A stretch of DNA of 64,000 nt from Saccharina japonica (GCA_008828725.1 MEHQ01002986.1:494477-558476); one strand, 5' to 3'; positions 21,435 through 33,205 are shown, counted from the stretch's first letter. Notes: generated from the letters alone by a model not told the origin. Translations and numbers: made by a program.

Positions 21435-21497
21435 GTAACGCACTTGACAGCAGTACCATTACTCATGAAACCTTTCAGTGTGTGTAGGTTTTATGTT

Positions 21498-21630
21498 TGT
21501 GTCGGTGTGTTCTTCACATTAAACCGTCCTTTCTATCTACCCGTCGACATCCAGCACACCCAGTCAGTGTCTGCTGTGCCGATTCTTCATCCTACGAAGA
21601 GAGATACCAGTCCTGTGCTCACAAAAAAAT
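21498..21630 (-). repeat. R1 repeat
   Basis: TGTTCTTCACATTAAACCGT, CCGTCGACATCCAGCACACC, CCGATTCTTCATCC and CTGTGCTCACAAAA follow the reversed R1 order. Confidence 0.85.
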
Positions 21631-21739
21631 GCTCGTGCATGGAACCTTTTAGTAATAGTATGTATACGTACTACTGACTGCTGTAGTAGATTTGATGCTG
21701 CCAAGGTCACCACTTCTGGCCGAATATGTAACGAACGTT

Positions 21740-21874
21740 CCACTCTTGTCCCTTTTCATATGGAACGCTTGTATATTGATAGTTAAACCAATCTCAAGCA
21801 TTTTTTATATGTAATCCAATCTCGAGCGTATTAATATTTAATCGAACCGGTTCTTATGTTTTGGGACAGAATGG
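21740..21874 (+). mobile_element. MITE-A-like, long variant
   Basis: Ends CCACTCTTGTCCC and TTGGGACAGAATGG, 135 bp apart. An inner duplicated CCAATCTCAAGC / CCAATCTCGAGC accounts for the extra length. Confidence 0.6.
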
Positions 21875-21949
21875 TGAGTATGAAGACCAAAGGGTCCATC
21901 TTGCATTTACGAATACAGTACGTAGTACGCCCACGGAGTCGTATACATT

Positions 21950-22125
21950 TGTTTTTCTTCTTTCTTTTTTGTTGTTCTGTTTTTCTTCTTTTTCTGTCTT
22001 TGGTTCTTCTTTCTTCTTTCTTTGGTACTTCTTTTTTCTTTCGTTCTGTCTTTCGTTCGTTCTTTCTTTCGTCTTTTTCTATTTCTTCCTTCTTTTTCTT
22101 TATTTTTCTCTTTTGCCACATGCTC
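21950..22125 (+). repeat. TTCTTT polypyrimidine tract
   Basis: About 175 bases of nearly pure pyrimidine (TTCTT, CTTTC). Frames on either strand are low complexity. Confidence 0.85.
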
Positions 22126-22267
22126 GTATTCGTTTTGTTTCTTTGTTATCTCCTGCTCTCTGCTCTTCGTTGTCTGTTTTGCTGTCTCCGTGTATATATG
22201 TATGCTGTGCTATGAATACAAAAGGTATGCTACGACGTGTTTCGCGTCCTGTATGTTTTGGCGTTGC

Positions 22268-22425
22268 ATTCATTGCCTGGTCTGCTCCTGTAGTGTGTGA
22301 CCCCGCTAGTGTGACCACAAAGCTTTGCACCTCTCAAGGATGAAGAATCGGCACTGACAATGGTAAATGGATGTGCTGGATGTCCATCGTCGGTATAGAA
22401 AGAACTGTTTAACGAGAAGAAACAC
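22268..22425 (+). repeat. R1 repeat, diverged
   Basis: GTGACCACAAAGC, GGATGAAGAATCGGCACTGA, GTGCTGGATGTCCATC and AGAAAGAACTGTTTAACGAG follow the R1 order. Confidence 0.7.
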
Positions 22426-22678
22426 CCTATATCTAACTCTAAAAAACTTCACACCCGGTAGATCGCCCGATCGAATTGTCACACCTTGCGAAGATGAGTT
22501 TTATTGTGGGGGAAAAAAAACAACACATTTTTCGATCTCGATTGTTTTTTGTTTTTTCCTAATAATATACTTCGTATATATAAAATATAAAATAGTAATA
22601 GTGGGAAGAACGCACATGGTATCGGTAGCAGCAGTAGCAGCATGAGGCTATATCCGGAAACGTAAGAACGGGTTGGTA

Positions 22679-22767
22679 TTCCGGAGGGCCATAGTAAATA
22701 GGACACAGAAAACCTATATATTCACTTATTTTTACTAACAATATTTGGTCCTTGTGGTCCTCCGGAA
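22679..22767 (+). mobile_element. MITE-B, short copy
   Basis: 89 bp from TTCCGGAGGGCCATAGTAAA to GTGGTCCTCCGGAA, flanked by TA at 22677-22678 and 22768-22769. It contains TTTTTACTAACAATATTTGG, an uninterrupted version of the site scarred at 47794. Confidence 0.9.
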
Positions 22768-23066
22768 TAGAGGTTTTTATACCCAAACTACCACCCTCTG
22801 CCATTGTTTTTACCACATGATGGATTTTTTTTTTTTTTTTTGAACTTTTGAGAGGAGCAAAGAAACTTACGAGTTGAAAAGGACGATGCGCGTCTGTACA
22901 GACAGTCGTGGTCCCTCTTTAACGCCGGTAGTGGTCCCTATATAGTGCCGGTTGCCCTATGTAGTGCCGGTGAAGTATCTTGGCACAGATGGGATGAAAC
23001 AGGGTGGCACGTGTGCCTACAGTAGTGTGGAGTAGTGCCGGTAGCCGCTACAGTGCGCCGGTGTTA
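22768..23066. other. No gene seen; GTGCCGGT motifs
   Basis: A TTAACGCCGGTAGTGG / TAGTGCCGGT motif recurs four or five times. Similar CCGGCACTA motifs occur near 62045-62130. Confidence 0.4.
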
Positions 23067-23286
23067 ATTATTATTATCTTTGCCATCCGACAATGTGCAG
23101 CATGATCTTCAGCGTTGATCACTCATAAAATCCCCAAAAGCAGAAAAACACGGAAACCAAGGAAACCTATGCGTACAGTCTAAACACCCTTTTATGTCTG
23201 CTTCCCGCCAAGATGTATCCACAAGACTCCATTTGTTGTCCTTGCTCCCTCCTTCCCAATATGCACTCTTTACGTTCAATTCTTGA
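23067..23286 (+). repeat. Repeat I
   Basis: About 220 bp closely matching 62699-62922: TTTGCCATCCGACAATGTGC, TGATCTTCAGCGTTGATCAC, GCGTACAGTCTAA, TGTTGTCCTTGCTCCCTCC. It has no coding frame or inverted ends. Confidence 0.85.
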
Positions 23287-23514
23287 GTCCGTTAATTGTT
23301 GGCTGGCGCATACCGGTACTATTCAGGGACCACCACTACTACTGTACTACTGCTGTTTCTTGTGCAAAGAGCATCAGACCCACGAAGAAGCGGCCTCGGT
23401 TTGCCGGGAGGTTACGTCAGGAATAAGATGGATTATTTACGACACGCACGCGCAGGCGGCATGATGGCATGCTATGAATATATATATATATATAATATGT
23501 ATATACACAATATT

Positions 23515-24680
23515 TTTTGCTGGTGCTGGTGCACGCTCTCCGTAGAAGTGTGGCAATGATTTAATCACACTTGTACATACATAGCGCTTTGGGTTGTGCT
23601 ATGTGCGTATTGTATTATACACCAGGAATAATATACTTGTGGGTTCCCATTTTTTTTTTTTTAATATATTCCCGTAGCGTAGCCAAGTAAGTTCACTGGT
23701 CGTCGGCGCCTTGTAGGTAAGTCAGCCCTTACGGTGTGGATTAGACTTGTATCATGCTGGTGTGCTGGTGCATGCTGTCAGTAGAAGTTTGATAACACCG
23801 CGACTGCTGCTGTCGCGCTTCAGGTTGCTGTCTTATCGTATCATATACCTGCGGGTCCCAGAGTCGTTGCTTCTCCTGACAGCAGTAGCCAACGGATATC
23901 TATTAGTCGTCGAATTGTAAGTCAGTCGTACTGATTATACTTGTATATTTTCATGCTGGTGCTGGCTCACGCTGTTCGAACGAAAGTTCGATTAATGCCA
24001 CACCTTATCGCTCTTTAGTTTTGGTAAAGCTGCGGGTGCCAAAATGGTTTAGTATTCCATTACAGCATTACAGCAGTATATAGCCACAACGAATACGTAT
24101 CTAGAGTGTCGACAGCTCACAGCCCTACCGGTGACACCTGTGTGTCATGCTGGTGCTGGCTCACGCTCTCCGTAAATGGAAGGTTTGATTCATGCCACAC
24201 CTTGTCGCTCTTTAGTTCGATAAAGCTGTGGGTCCCCGAAAAAAACAATAGGAATCCTCACAGCAGTATATAGCCAACGAGCATCTACAGCAGTCAGTAG
24301 TAGCTGTTGATAGCTCACTATTCCTTGCAGTAGCCATAACGATTAAAAATATCTACAGCTATTAATAGTACGACGAGTGGTGGACAGCTCATAGCCCTGT
24401 CGATTATACCTGCGTGTCATGCTGGTGCTGGCTCACGCTCCCCGTAAACGGAAGGTTTGATTCATGCCACACCTTGTCGCTCTTTAGTTTTGGTAAAGCT
24501 GTGCCCCCCCCCCCAAAAAATCAGTATACTCCTGACAGCAGTACGTAGCCACAACGATTTTCTAGTTTGTCGACAGCTCACGGCCGCCCTATGGATGATT
24601 ATACTTGGCGTCATGCTGGTGCTGGTTCACGCTCTCTGCATAGAAGGTTACATGTACGAGTACCCGGGGGTACTAAGTTG
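23515..24680 (+). repeat. Degenerate tandem array, ~195-270 bp unit
   Basis: Six units marked by CATGCTGGTGCTGGCTCACG at about 23519, 23755, 23950, 24148, 24419 and 24613. Several are followed by GATTCATGCCACACCTTGTC and CAGCAGTATATAGCC. More distant single motifs occur near 26076 and 26345. Confidence 0.85.
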
Positions 24681-25159
24681 CAGACAGCTCCAAGAATCTA
24701 CGACACACCCCGTGTGTTAGAACGCGTCATCGAATTATCACAAACGAAGCTTGCAAATGTAGGTTTTGAGGAAAAATTCGATCTCTCATGACAAGCTTCT
24801 TTTTTTTTTCTTTTTTTTTTCTGAATAATACCGCACTTTTGTCGCTCTTTTTTTTGTTGGTATATACGATACCTGTGGGTCCCCAAAAAGGGCTCATGCA
24901 ATGTTCCTTCCAGTTGGCAACTACTGCTGTAGTAACGAATGCTCGGCAACGTGTAAGGAACCAACTTACGGTCCTGACCCTGGGTGTGATGTGTACTGGT
25001 GCTGGTGCTGGTGCTGGTGATAGGTGGCTATATATGCCTGTAAGGTACTACTCCTTGAGACCGACTACCACTTTAGTCATCGATAGCCGACACAGCCCCA
25101 TCGGTTGCCGTGAAGAATAGCGTTGAGTTCGCCCTGCAGGGGTGCGATCGTTTTTTTTT

Positions 25160-25960
25160 TTCAGCGCTCGGTTTTCTCCAGAGCGAAAAGGCGTTTTCAG
25201 GAATATCTGTGGTCGAGAGGCCTTTCCAAAAACAGAACGTTCGACTTTTAAGCACTACCCCTAAACGTGTCAAAAAAGAAAAACGAACGTTGAAGAATCA
25301 GAGCCTTTTTATAAAAATAGAACGTTCGACTTTTATTTAGCCCGTTTAGAACTGCACTGTCTAGAAATAAATAGTTCAGTCTGATTCCAAGTGTTTTGTC
25401 CCCGCATCGGGACTGCAGTCCTAAATGGGTTAAGCTAAGCACCCCACACCGTTGTCAATAAAAAAACGGGCGCTGAAAAACCAGAGCCAATCCAAAAATT
25501 GTACGTTCACCCTTACTTACCGTTGGGGAAAAAACGAGCGCTGAATAAAACCAGAGCCTCTCCGAAATTATAGCACGTTCGACTTTTAAGCACCCCTTGC
25601 TGTTGTTGACGAAAACGAGCGCTCAAAAACGAGAGCCTTTCCGAAAAAGGAACGTTCGACTTTTAAGCACCCCTTGCTGTTGTTGAAAAAAACGAGCCCT
25701 GAAAAAACGAGAGCCTTTCCGAAAGTACGAGAACGTTCGACTTTTAAGCACCCTTGCTTTAAGTTACCGTTGTGGGAAAAAAAACGAGCTCTGAAAAACC
25801 AGAACCTTTTACGAAAATTATAATGTTGGACTTTTGAGCACCCTCTACATTTTGTTGAGAAAACGGTCGCTGAGAAAAAAAACAAAGCCTTCCAAACATG
25901 TAATAATAATGTTCGACTTTTTTTTTTCAGCAGCCTTACCGTTTTTTTTTTTAATTGTTG
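25160..25960 (+). repeat. Tandem array, ~80-bp unit
   Basis: At least seven units built on ACGAGCGCTGAAAAACCAGA, GCCTTTCCGAAA, ACGTTCGACTTTTAAGCACC and CTTGCTGTTGTTG. An intact-looking MITE-C (25341-25429) interrupts it. Confidence 0.85.
25341..25429 (+). mobile_element. MITE-C inside the tandem array
   Basis: CCCGTTTAGAACTGCA at the left (after TTAG) and GACTGCAGTCCTAAATGGG then TTAA at the right; interior GATTCCAAGTGTTTTGTCCC. Confidence 0.85.
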
Positions 25961-26047
25961 AGAAAATGCAGTGCTGAAAAAAGGATGATAGCATGCTCCC
26001 TGTGGGTAAGTAGTGCGAATCCAACGCTCTTCTTTCTTTTACGGTAG

Positions 26048-26494
26048 ATGAAACTCGTGAGTATGCACCAGTATCATGCTGGTGCTGGTTGCACACTCTC
26101 CGTATATAGAAGGTTGATGGTATACGAAGTAATATATATTGTCACGCTTTTCTCGTCCGCTACGTACGAGGGTCGCTATTCCTGCTGTGTCGGCCTTCGA
26201 AAAAGGTTTGTGTATCCCTTTCGTACCGGGCTGAAAAATAATACCAGGTACCACCAAGCAAAGGCGATTTTTTTTTTATTGAGCCAATGCACGGGGGGGG
26301 GGCTGTGGAGTATTGCTTTGGAGTATTGTACTTGTGTCGAACCGGCGCTGGTGCACGCTGTCTAAAGATCAAAAGGTTGGCCGATCCATACCACGCTTCC
26401 TCGCCCCCACTTGTAGGCCGCTGTACTATGCTACACCTGTTGCCCACGGCCGTGCACGACATGAGTACACCCCCCCCCCCCCCCCCCCACAAGG
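26048..26494. other. Array remnants and an S2 3' end
   Basis: Diverged CATGCTGGTGCTGG motifs and, at about 26440-26492, an S2 3' end (GGCCGTGCACGACATGAGTA) with a run of about 20 C. Confidence 0.5.
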
Positions 26495-26745
26495 TTAACT
26501 TTCAGAACTGCAAAACTTATCCCACACTAATTCCAAGTAGTTTGTCCCCAAAACCGTGGGACCGGTTCTTAACCCATTCAGAACTTACTTGAAAAAATGT
26601 CCTACACTAATTCCAAGTAGTTTGTCCCCAAATTCGTGGGACCAGTCCTTAAGGGCTTAAGCCATTCAGAACTGAAAAATAATGTCCCACACTAATTCCA
26701 AGTAGTTTGTCCCCAAATTCGTGGGAGCAGTTCTTAAGGGCTTAA
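26495..26745 (+). mobile_element. Three MITE-C elements in a row
   Basis: Copies at 26499-26568, 26573-26648 and 26661-26732, all in the same orientation and bounded by TTAA. Each has TTCAGAACT near the left end and CACACTAATTCCAAGTAGTT inside. The first two share one TTAA. Confidence 0.9.
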
Positions 26746-26880
26746 GGGCTTATATTCTAAGGAGTTAAACCAACTGGTATCTTAGTCGGCTATTTTTATG
26801 TGAGCCATTTCACAGCTGTAGCTTACAGCCCAGCCCTACACTCGTATTTTGATGATAATGGTAGTCTCAGAGTGGGTCGA

Positions 26881-27212
26881 TTTTTTTTGTTTTGTTTTCC
26901 CCATCCCATCCATTATCTTCGCACTTCCGTCTTTCTTCCTCCCTAGTCGTAACTCAGATCCGGGGTCACAAAGTAGGCTCCTCTCCCTCCTCCCACACTA
27001 CGGTTCTTGCCTTGGTTTTTATCGTTTTATCGCGAGAAGATTTCAGCACTTTCTTCCCTCGTCAACTTTCGTCGAAGTTTGCTTACCCACGCTGTAATAT
27101 GCGCTCTCGACAGTCGGTGTCATTTGAGAATAAAAACCTCCATGGGGAAAATCGAACCCTCGACATCCGGCCCTACAGGCTTCGTGGCTACCAGTTAGAC
27201 CACCGGGGCGAC
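26881..27212 (-). mobile_element. S1 SINE, full length
   Basis: Reverse copy. It has a T run, CATCCCATCCATTATCTTCG, the body complement and the tRNA-like head at 27140-27212 (GTTAGACCACCGGGGCGACC). The head matches the one at 12255. Confidence 0.9.
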
Positions 27213-27298
27213 CGGCTTTAGCATTTATATAGCGAGAACAACACAATTTGAGTGAGTTCGTGACTTGTGGTTATATTGTGATGGGTGAGGCATTCCAG

Positions 27299-27347
27299 TA
27301 TGTATGTATGTATGTATGTATGTATGTATGTATGTATGTATGTATGT
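27299..27347 (+). repeat. TATG microsatellite
   Basis: About twelve TATG units. Confidence 0.95.
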
Positions 27348-27740
27348 GAATGTTACCCTTTCAGGTTTTGATTGGTGAAACGTCGGGTAGGAGTCGGTAA
27401 GGCCATTCACGAGGAGGGCTGCATTTTATCGGTACAATTTTTGTCGAGTATTCAGGTATATGGTCGATAATATGTAGAACCTTCCATGTTTTTCAAGTCG
27501 TTGGCTTCTCTACAGAGTCGTTACTCGTGCTCATTTAATGTTTGTCTAATGTGCGGATGAACGTGCTTGGAATTAAGCGCTCCACATTATCTCATGTGTG
27601 GAATAAATCGCTGCACCTTTTGGCAGACGGCAAAAGGAAGAATAATGATAATGGTAAGGGTATATTCTATCAATAGTATAGTGTTGATGCGCGCTGTCTG
27701 AAGGTAGAACGTATATATATATATATATATATTGAAGCAG
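27348..27740. other. No gene seen
   Basis: Mixed sequence ending in an AT run at 27712-27731; no coding signal. Confidence 0.4.
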
Positions 27741-27895
27741 CAGCTGTGAGCTCGAAGATTTCGTCGAAACTCATCTTTGCTAGCTGAGTGTAATACTTCG
27801 ATCGCGCGTACTTACGGATTTTATGTCCTCATGCAGGATGTACATCCCGTATGAGTGTCCTCATGCAGGATGTACATCCCGTATGGGGAGAACGT
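27741..27895 (-). repeat. R2 repeat with duplicated end
   Basis: GCTGTGAGCTCGAAGATTTCG...CTCATCTTTGC, then two tandem copies of TCCTCATGCAGGATGTACAT CCCGTATG. The duplication is unique to this copy. Confidence 0.7.
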
Positions 27896-28011
27896 ATATA
27901 TAGCTAAGACCGCGCTTGCCAGCCGCTGTTTTTCTTTCTTGTCGCCACCGTACAGTACTAAGCATACCTGTAGGTCCCCGCAGGGTTCATGGTCTACTCG
28001 TAATTCGTACG

Positions 28012-28190
28012 TATATATGGCGTCCCTCTTTTTTGCCAAAACAAGTACTTTACAAGCCCCCCCCCTCCCTTATTATTGTTAGTATTGTCATCATGGTCTA
28101 AATTTTGTACGTATGGCGTCCCTTTTTTTCGCGAAAACAAATCATTTACACCCCCCCCCGCTATTTTGTTATTAATAGTATTGCCCCATG
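28012..28190 (+). repeat. Two-copy direct repeat differing by a scar
   Basis: Units (28012-28096 and 28110-28190) share TATGGCGTCCCT, CGAAAACAA/CCAAAACAA, a C run and TTGTTAGTATTG. The second reads TTGTTATTAATAGTATTG, a clean TTAATA insertion at TA. Confidence 0.8.
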
Positions 28191-28192
28191 AG

Positions 28193-28227
28193 GGATGACA
28201 ACCATTTTTTTTTTTTTGGTTGTCATC
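28193..28227. repeat. Short perfect hairpin
   Basis: GGATGACAACC, a T run, then GGTTGTCATCC. Confidence 0.85.
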
Positions 28228-28244
28228 CCCCATCAAAGATGTCA

Positions 28245-28400
28245 GGAGACGGTCAGTCAAGGGAAAACGGGCATCGGTCAAGCGTGTGGATCCGAGTGTT
28301 CTACACAAAAACCTAGTAGTTTGGCGTCAGTCAAGGATAAAAAAAAACTACTTGCCGTCAGTCAAGGGGTCAAAGTGCCGTCACCTGACATCTTTGTCCC
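28245..28400 (-). repeat. Repeat H, reversed
   Basis: GTGTTCTACACAAAAACCTA, TAGTTTGGCGTCAGTCAAGG and a second GCCGTCAGTCAAGG; longer than the other H copies. Confidence 0.6.
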
Positions 28401-28493
28401 CCATAGGTATTGCCATCCCATTATCAGTATGTAGAATGCAACCTCTCTCGAAAAATGAAGTCACGCCTGGGCCAGCTTTCCTGCTTGTTATTA

Positions 28494-28590
28494 TTACGGA
28501 GGACCATAGTAAATAGGACCAAATTTTGTTACTGAAAACAGGCAAATATATAGGTTTTTGTGTGTACCGTAGGTCCTATTTACTACATTA
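28494..28590 (+). mobile_element. MITE-B copy
   Basis: TTACGGAGGACCATAGTAAA after TA at the left. The right arm GGTCCTATTTACTAC is present, but the terminus is lost. Confidence 0.85.
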
Positions 28591-28635
28591 GCCCACCCCG
28601 AAATAGGTGTCCTGTATTGCTGTCGTAGTATTAAT

Positions 28636-28740
28636 AGGCTCTTCTCCCCCTCTCCCCACACATGTATATATATATATATACGTGCCTTGCGTTCGTTTCT
28701 CGTGAGAAAAGGTTGAGCACGTTCTTCCCTCGTCGCGACC
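28636..28740 (-). mobile_element. S1 SINE body fragment
   Basis: CTCTTCTCCCCCTCTCCCCA, an AT run, CGTGCCTTGCG and GTTCTTCCCTCGTCG match the reversed SINE body. Confidence 0.6.
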
Positions 28741-28867
28741 CAGCGTGTGCCTGTAGCTGGCTTGGGCTCTTTTGCCAACAGAAACCACACGTCGAGCCAC
28801 TACACGCGACAATGCAGGCAGTTATGGATACAAAGACGAAAAACTCGGACAAATTTCCTTGCGCAAA

Positions 28868-29070
28868 CTATCACTGCTGTGTGTGTTGTCTTCACATTAA
28901 TCCCGTTCTTTCTACCCAACCACATCAGTGCACCCTGTGTCTGTCCTGATTCCTAATCCTACGAGAGAGATACAAATTATGTGGTCACAGACTGTGAAAC
29001 AGAGAAAAACCAAAACGAAATAAACGCAAATGAATGGGTAAAGTAAGTGAGACTGGGAACATATTACCTA
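28868..29070 (-). repeat. R1 repeat, CAA-tailed subfamily
   Basis: GTGTTGTCTTCACATTAATC, CCAACCACATCAGTGCACCC and ATTATGTGGTCACAGACTGT match the reverse of 8976-9232. Confidence 0.8.
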
Positions 29071-30175
29071 CGAAACCGCTCGGCGCATTATTATAGTCTG
29101 GTATATTTTGGTTAGCCGACTCATCGCCCTACGTAGCTATTGGAGTGCGGGTACTCTTGTGTTACGCGTCTCAATACCAAGTGCTTTTTTGAACGATTGA
29201 TATCAGCAGTGTTTTTAGCTGACGTGTAACGGCGTTTTTGCCTCTATTGGTTTTGGGTCTGCATGCAGACTCACCTAGCTACTGCTGTACTACTGTATGA
29301 CACCTACGCAGCTACTGCTGTAATATATCGTAGGGTATGACACCAGTACGTATTGTATGTATGGTCTGACCTGGCGCCTGTTCTCTCTCTGTAACGTTTG
29401 ACCTGTTTGTACCAAAATTCCTGCGTACTCTTTGCGTAAAACGCGTCGCGTGGTTTTGAACGATCAACACTGCCTATATTTGCGTACGTGTACCATTACT
29501 TGTGTAGCGCGTATTTGCGGCGTGTCTACGCCTGCGTGCATACCTTTTTAGCTCAAGGTTGCTATTAATATACCTGGTACGTATGTATTATAATGTATAT
29601 TGCCGCTGTGTTTTACGTAGGTACTACTGTCCTGACTCTGTAGGTCATATTACATCTACTTTTTTTTTGTTTTCTGTGCCACGTACATAAGTGGTTTGGT
29701 TTGTTTTACTTGCTGAAGCTTTGGCTTTTCGTTTTTTTTTTTTCTGCCTATTTCCCGATGGTACCCACATACCCACCCCCCTCCCGTCGTCTGTTGAAAT
29801 GTAGCAATCCACGCACTATGAGTGACTCAAGTAATGAAACTGCATTATTGGTGTAAGTTTGTCAAGTGATCATTGTATGATGGGTGTATGTGAATGGTAT
29901 TATTGGAATAAGAACTGCACATCATTGTCAGATGGCCAATGGAATAGTAACAATGTATTTATTTATCGTAGTCCACCACCTTTATCCCCATGAATCGAAT
30001 TGCATTACATGAGAGAGGGGGGTACGTACTGCTTTTGTAACGCAAAGATGATCACACAACGCGCCCCCTCGCAGCAGTTTGTTTTCTTTTTTTCAAGCTG
30101 GTTTTCTCGATTGAATAGTGTCGACTGCCTGCTCCGTACACGAGTATGTATATACATATTTATGAAAATTAAAAA
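29071..30175. other. No gene seen
   Basis: Contains repeated CTACTGCTGTA motifs and, at 29563-29579, TATTAATA directly followed by TACCTGGTA. No coding signal. Confidence 0.4.
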
Positions 30176-30262
30176 CAACAGCTGTGAGATCGAAGATTTC
30201 GTCGAAGCTCATCTTTGCAAGCTGTGTGCGTCATTCTTCTATCGCGCGTATATCGTGCCTGT
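30176..30262 (-). repeat. R2 repeat, short copy
   Basis: ACAGCTGTGAGATCGAAGATTTCG, AAGCTCATCTTTGCAAGCTG and CTATCGCGCGTA match R2. Confidence 0.7.
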
Positions 30263-30419
30263 GAAAACGCTTGGGCACAAACGGGATTAGCTGGTGTGGC
30301 AGTGTGCGGAGTATATAGTGCCGCTGGTTGCCTGTATACACTATGTACGAGTGTTGGGATCGTGGGCTCGCGCCTATCGGCACTATAGAGGGACCACAGC
30401 AACCATAGAGCGATGCATG

Positions 30420-30640
30420 AGTCCAAGGAAATATATCGACAAGATCTTTCCAAAACTCGCCGAGATATTTTCCATAGACAACGGTATACCAACAACTATA
30501 CGAGGATTGATGCATGAGTCCAAGGAAATATCTCGACGCGATCTTGCAAAAATGGCCGAGATCCTTTCCATGAATAATAATTTCGTTGTGTGTCGCGATC
30601 TTTCCAATAAAGGCCGAGATATTTTCCATAGGCAACAATT
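30420..30640 (+). repeat. Tandem array, ~100-bp unit
   Basis: Two to three units of ATGAGTCCAAGGAAATAT, CGACGCGATCTTGCAAAA, GCCGAGATATTTTCCATAGA. A 191-codon reverse frame through it is repeat-made and unrecognised. Confidence 0.8.
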
Positions 30641-31004
30641 TTTTCTTGTTGTCGTATGTCTGGTGTGTACCCCCCTTGGTTTGCAAAAAAATGGAAAACA
30701 AAATCGGCTCGGAATTCGGTAAAAAAACTACCCCACAGGCGTTGTTGTTACTAACAAGAGAGGATGTTTTCGTGGCGCCCACATATATACCAGGTACGCG
30801 TATCATTTTCCCAAAGTTTTTGTTAGTTTAGTCAGCCCATATATACACCTGCTGCTGTCGTCCTGGATCGCCCATAGTATTTGTTGCCTGGTAACCCATG
30901 ATATCGTAATGTTTCTTTAGCGTGCCTGCGTATTACCGGAATCGTGTATATATGATATGTGTATATATGTACTGTTCGTACCCGGCAGGTATATACGATA
31001 CAAG
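30641..31004. other. No gene seen
   Basis: AT-rich spacer with one TACCAGGTA (30788); no coding signal. Confidence 0.35.
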
Positions 31005-31110
31005 TTAAGTTCGAGATTTCGATATATTTTGAAAAATCGATCTACCGAAATATCGATATATCGAAAGATCGATATTTCGGGTACACAAGCAGTATATCGA
31101 AACTATCGAT
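31005..31110. repeat. TCGATAT palindromic cluster
   Basis: Repeated ATCGATATATCGA, AAATCGAT and GATTTCGATAT words that can self-pair in several registers. Confidence 0.7.
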
Positions 31111-31139
31111 ACGGTACGACCCAACACGACTTTTAAACG

Positions 31140-31242
31140 ACAGAGCAGGAGCTTGGTTAGATGGACAGGACCCCGGGTGCGTGCGGTATATGTTCGTTGG
31201 GTAGAAAGAGCGGTTGATTGTGGACGACGACGACGACGACTC
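31140..31242 (+). repeat. R1 repeat, diverged, GAC-tailed
   Basis: CGGGTGCGTGCGGTATATGT, TGGGTAGAAAGAGCGGTTG, then a GAC run in the place of the CA or CAA tail. Confidence 0.5.
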
Positions 31243-32567
31243 ACAAGATTTTCAAGCTCAGGACCCGCGACAAATATATATATATAATTATATACTCATA
31301 TATATACCAGCACAGGTATACGAAGTATATGTTCAACACTCGGGTTGAGCAATCAATCTGTAGGGCTACGTACAGGTAGTGCGACGAAACTCTTACCTTC
31401 TTGTTCTGATAATGAATTCTAAAATGCTGTTCGTTGTTGTGATCTCACAATCATTAGCTCGTTGCCAAATCGGCAAGACCTAATAGCCCATGTCTACCAA
31501 AGCCGATGTCTACGAAAATGCGCAAGGACTCTACAGGTATCATATGATATGATACGAAAAAAAAAACGAAAAAAAACGAAGCTGTTGAGATCGATTTTTT
31601 CAATTTTTCAAAACATTCCTAAAATATCATCATTTTCGCAAGCTTCGTGTGGATAATTGGATCGCATATCGTGTGCGTCGGAAGGTGAAATAGAAACAAT
31701 CTCTTGAAATATTATTAGTACCTGGTATGGATTAAGCATATATATATACTATACGATACTACCTGTAAGGTAGTTTAGCTGTAGCTTGCACAGCAGCAGG
31801 GTGTTTGTATCCGTCGTCACCTTGAGCGGGCTGGTGGATGGATGACGGCGGCAGTCAGTTGATGTTGTGTTTGTTGTTGTCATTGTTTCCTGGCTTGAGG
31901 AAATCGGCTTCAGGCAGCTCTTGAAAGGGGTTTACGCATATATTACTATTAATAGGAACCATGTAAAACCCTCGTAACCCTATTTTTTTTTGTGTTTTTT
32001 TTTTGTGAAATGCTTAAAAAAGAAAAAGAGAAAAAGGGGGTTGGGGGTCGTAGGGATATATAGGTGTTGAACCGCGGTTGAAACGGGATGCTCAATAGAC
32101 TCATCATACGCCTCCATTCTGATTGGTCAACACCTCTATACCCTCATCCCGCCCGGACCAGACCGGGTCCCATTGGTCATCCTGCTCCCACGTATACGTA
32201 GTATATGATATAGATTCACAAGTATAGGGTTTACGTTAGGGTTAGCGGGTTAGCGGGGTAGCGTGTGGACTGCAGGCAAGAGCTGCAATCCATGCACTTG
32301 CAACTTGCAACTAGGTTTTTCTCGATCGGGTTGTAATCCATCAATTTCGTGGAAGGGGTGCAATCTATTAATAGAAATAGTGCCGCCCCGCAACATGCAA
32401 GACACGGGGTAACACCCTCCCCCCCCCACCGGCGCCCCTGTAGGGATTGTTTTTTCCGATCTGATTTTTTCCGAAATTTGTCGTGCGTACGTTTATAGCG
32501 GTCGGCGGCGCCGTACAGATCTTTGCTATTACTCGTATAGTCTCCTTATGATACTGCTACATTACGA
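31243..32567. other. No gene seen
   Basis: Contains a telomere-like GTTAGGGTTAGCGGGTTAGC near 32235-32260 and a GATTGGTCAACACC hairpin arm near 32120, which resembles the foldback G arms. No coding signal. Confidence 0.4.
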
Positions 32568-32770
32568 TGCATTGTTGTCATCTCTGCGTCGTAATGTTGT
32601 AATTTTGGAGGCCCTAGAGCTTGTATCATACCAGGTATAATACCAGGTATCTCTTTGGGATGGAAAAAAAACAACACGGACACGGGGACACAGGGTGTAC
32701 TGGATGTCGTCGACGGGTATGATCTGATAGCAAGAACGGTTTTTATGCGAAGAACGAACACACACACGCT
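32568..32770 (+). repeat. R1 repeat
   Basis: Carries ACTGGATGTCGTCGACGGGT and GCAAGAACGGTTTTTATGCG, ending in CACACACAC. It contains two TACCAGGTA motifs (32629 and 32641) where other copies have only GGTACC. Confidence 0.75.
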
Positions 32771-32989
32771 CACGTCGAAACTTTGGTGGAAGATCTCTCT
32801 CGACATGATTCGATGATCTCGACGACAGATATTGGAACAAATAAATGTCTCGAGAGCTTTTTGTTTTGATGTTTTTCGACATCATCCCTCCGGGTCGAAT
32901 ATCTTATATATATCTTTCGACGATGCAATATCTCGAGATCTCGTCCACGTACATGTCTCTTGAGATATCGAGATCTTCTGATGCTCCCC

Positions 32990-33205
32990 GAGGATCTCGA
33001 GAACGCGAGGTCTTCTTTTTGCTCCCCGAGGATCTCGAGATCTTCCTCCGATGATGTTCTCGAGATCTCGAGATCATTTTAATGCTTCCCGAGGATCTCA
33101 AGATCTCGAGATCTTCTTATGCTCCCCGAGGATCTCAAGATCTCGAGATCTTCTCACTGCTCCCCGAGGATATCAAGATCTCCCTCCGATGATGTTCTCC
33201 AGATC
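32990..33205. repeat. GCTCCCCGAGGATCTCGAGA array
   Basis: About five units of 35-50 bp of CCCCGAGGATCTCAAGATCT with CTCGAGATCTTC. Each unit contains GAGATCTC-type palindromes. Flanks 32770-32990 hold weaker forms. Confidence 0.85.

Noticed and set aside
30231..30806. 191-codon minus-strand frame
   Set aside because: It runs through the 30.4 kb tandem units and resembles no family I know.
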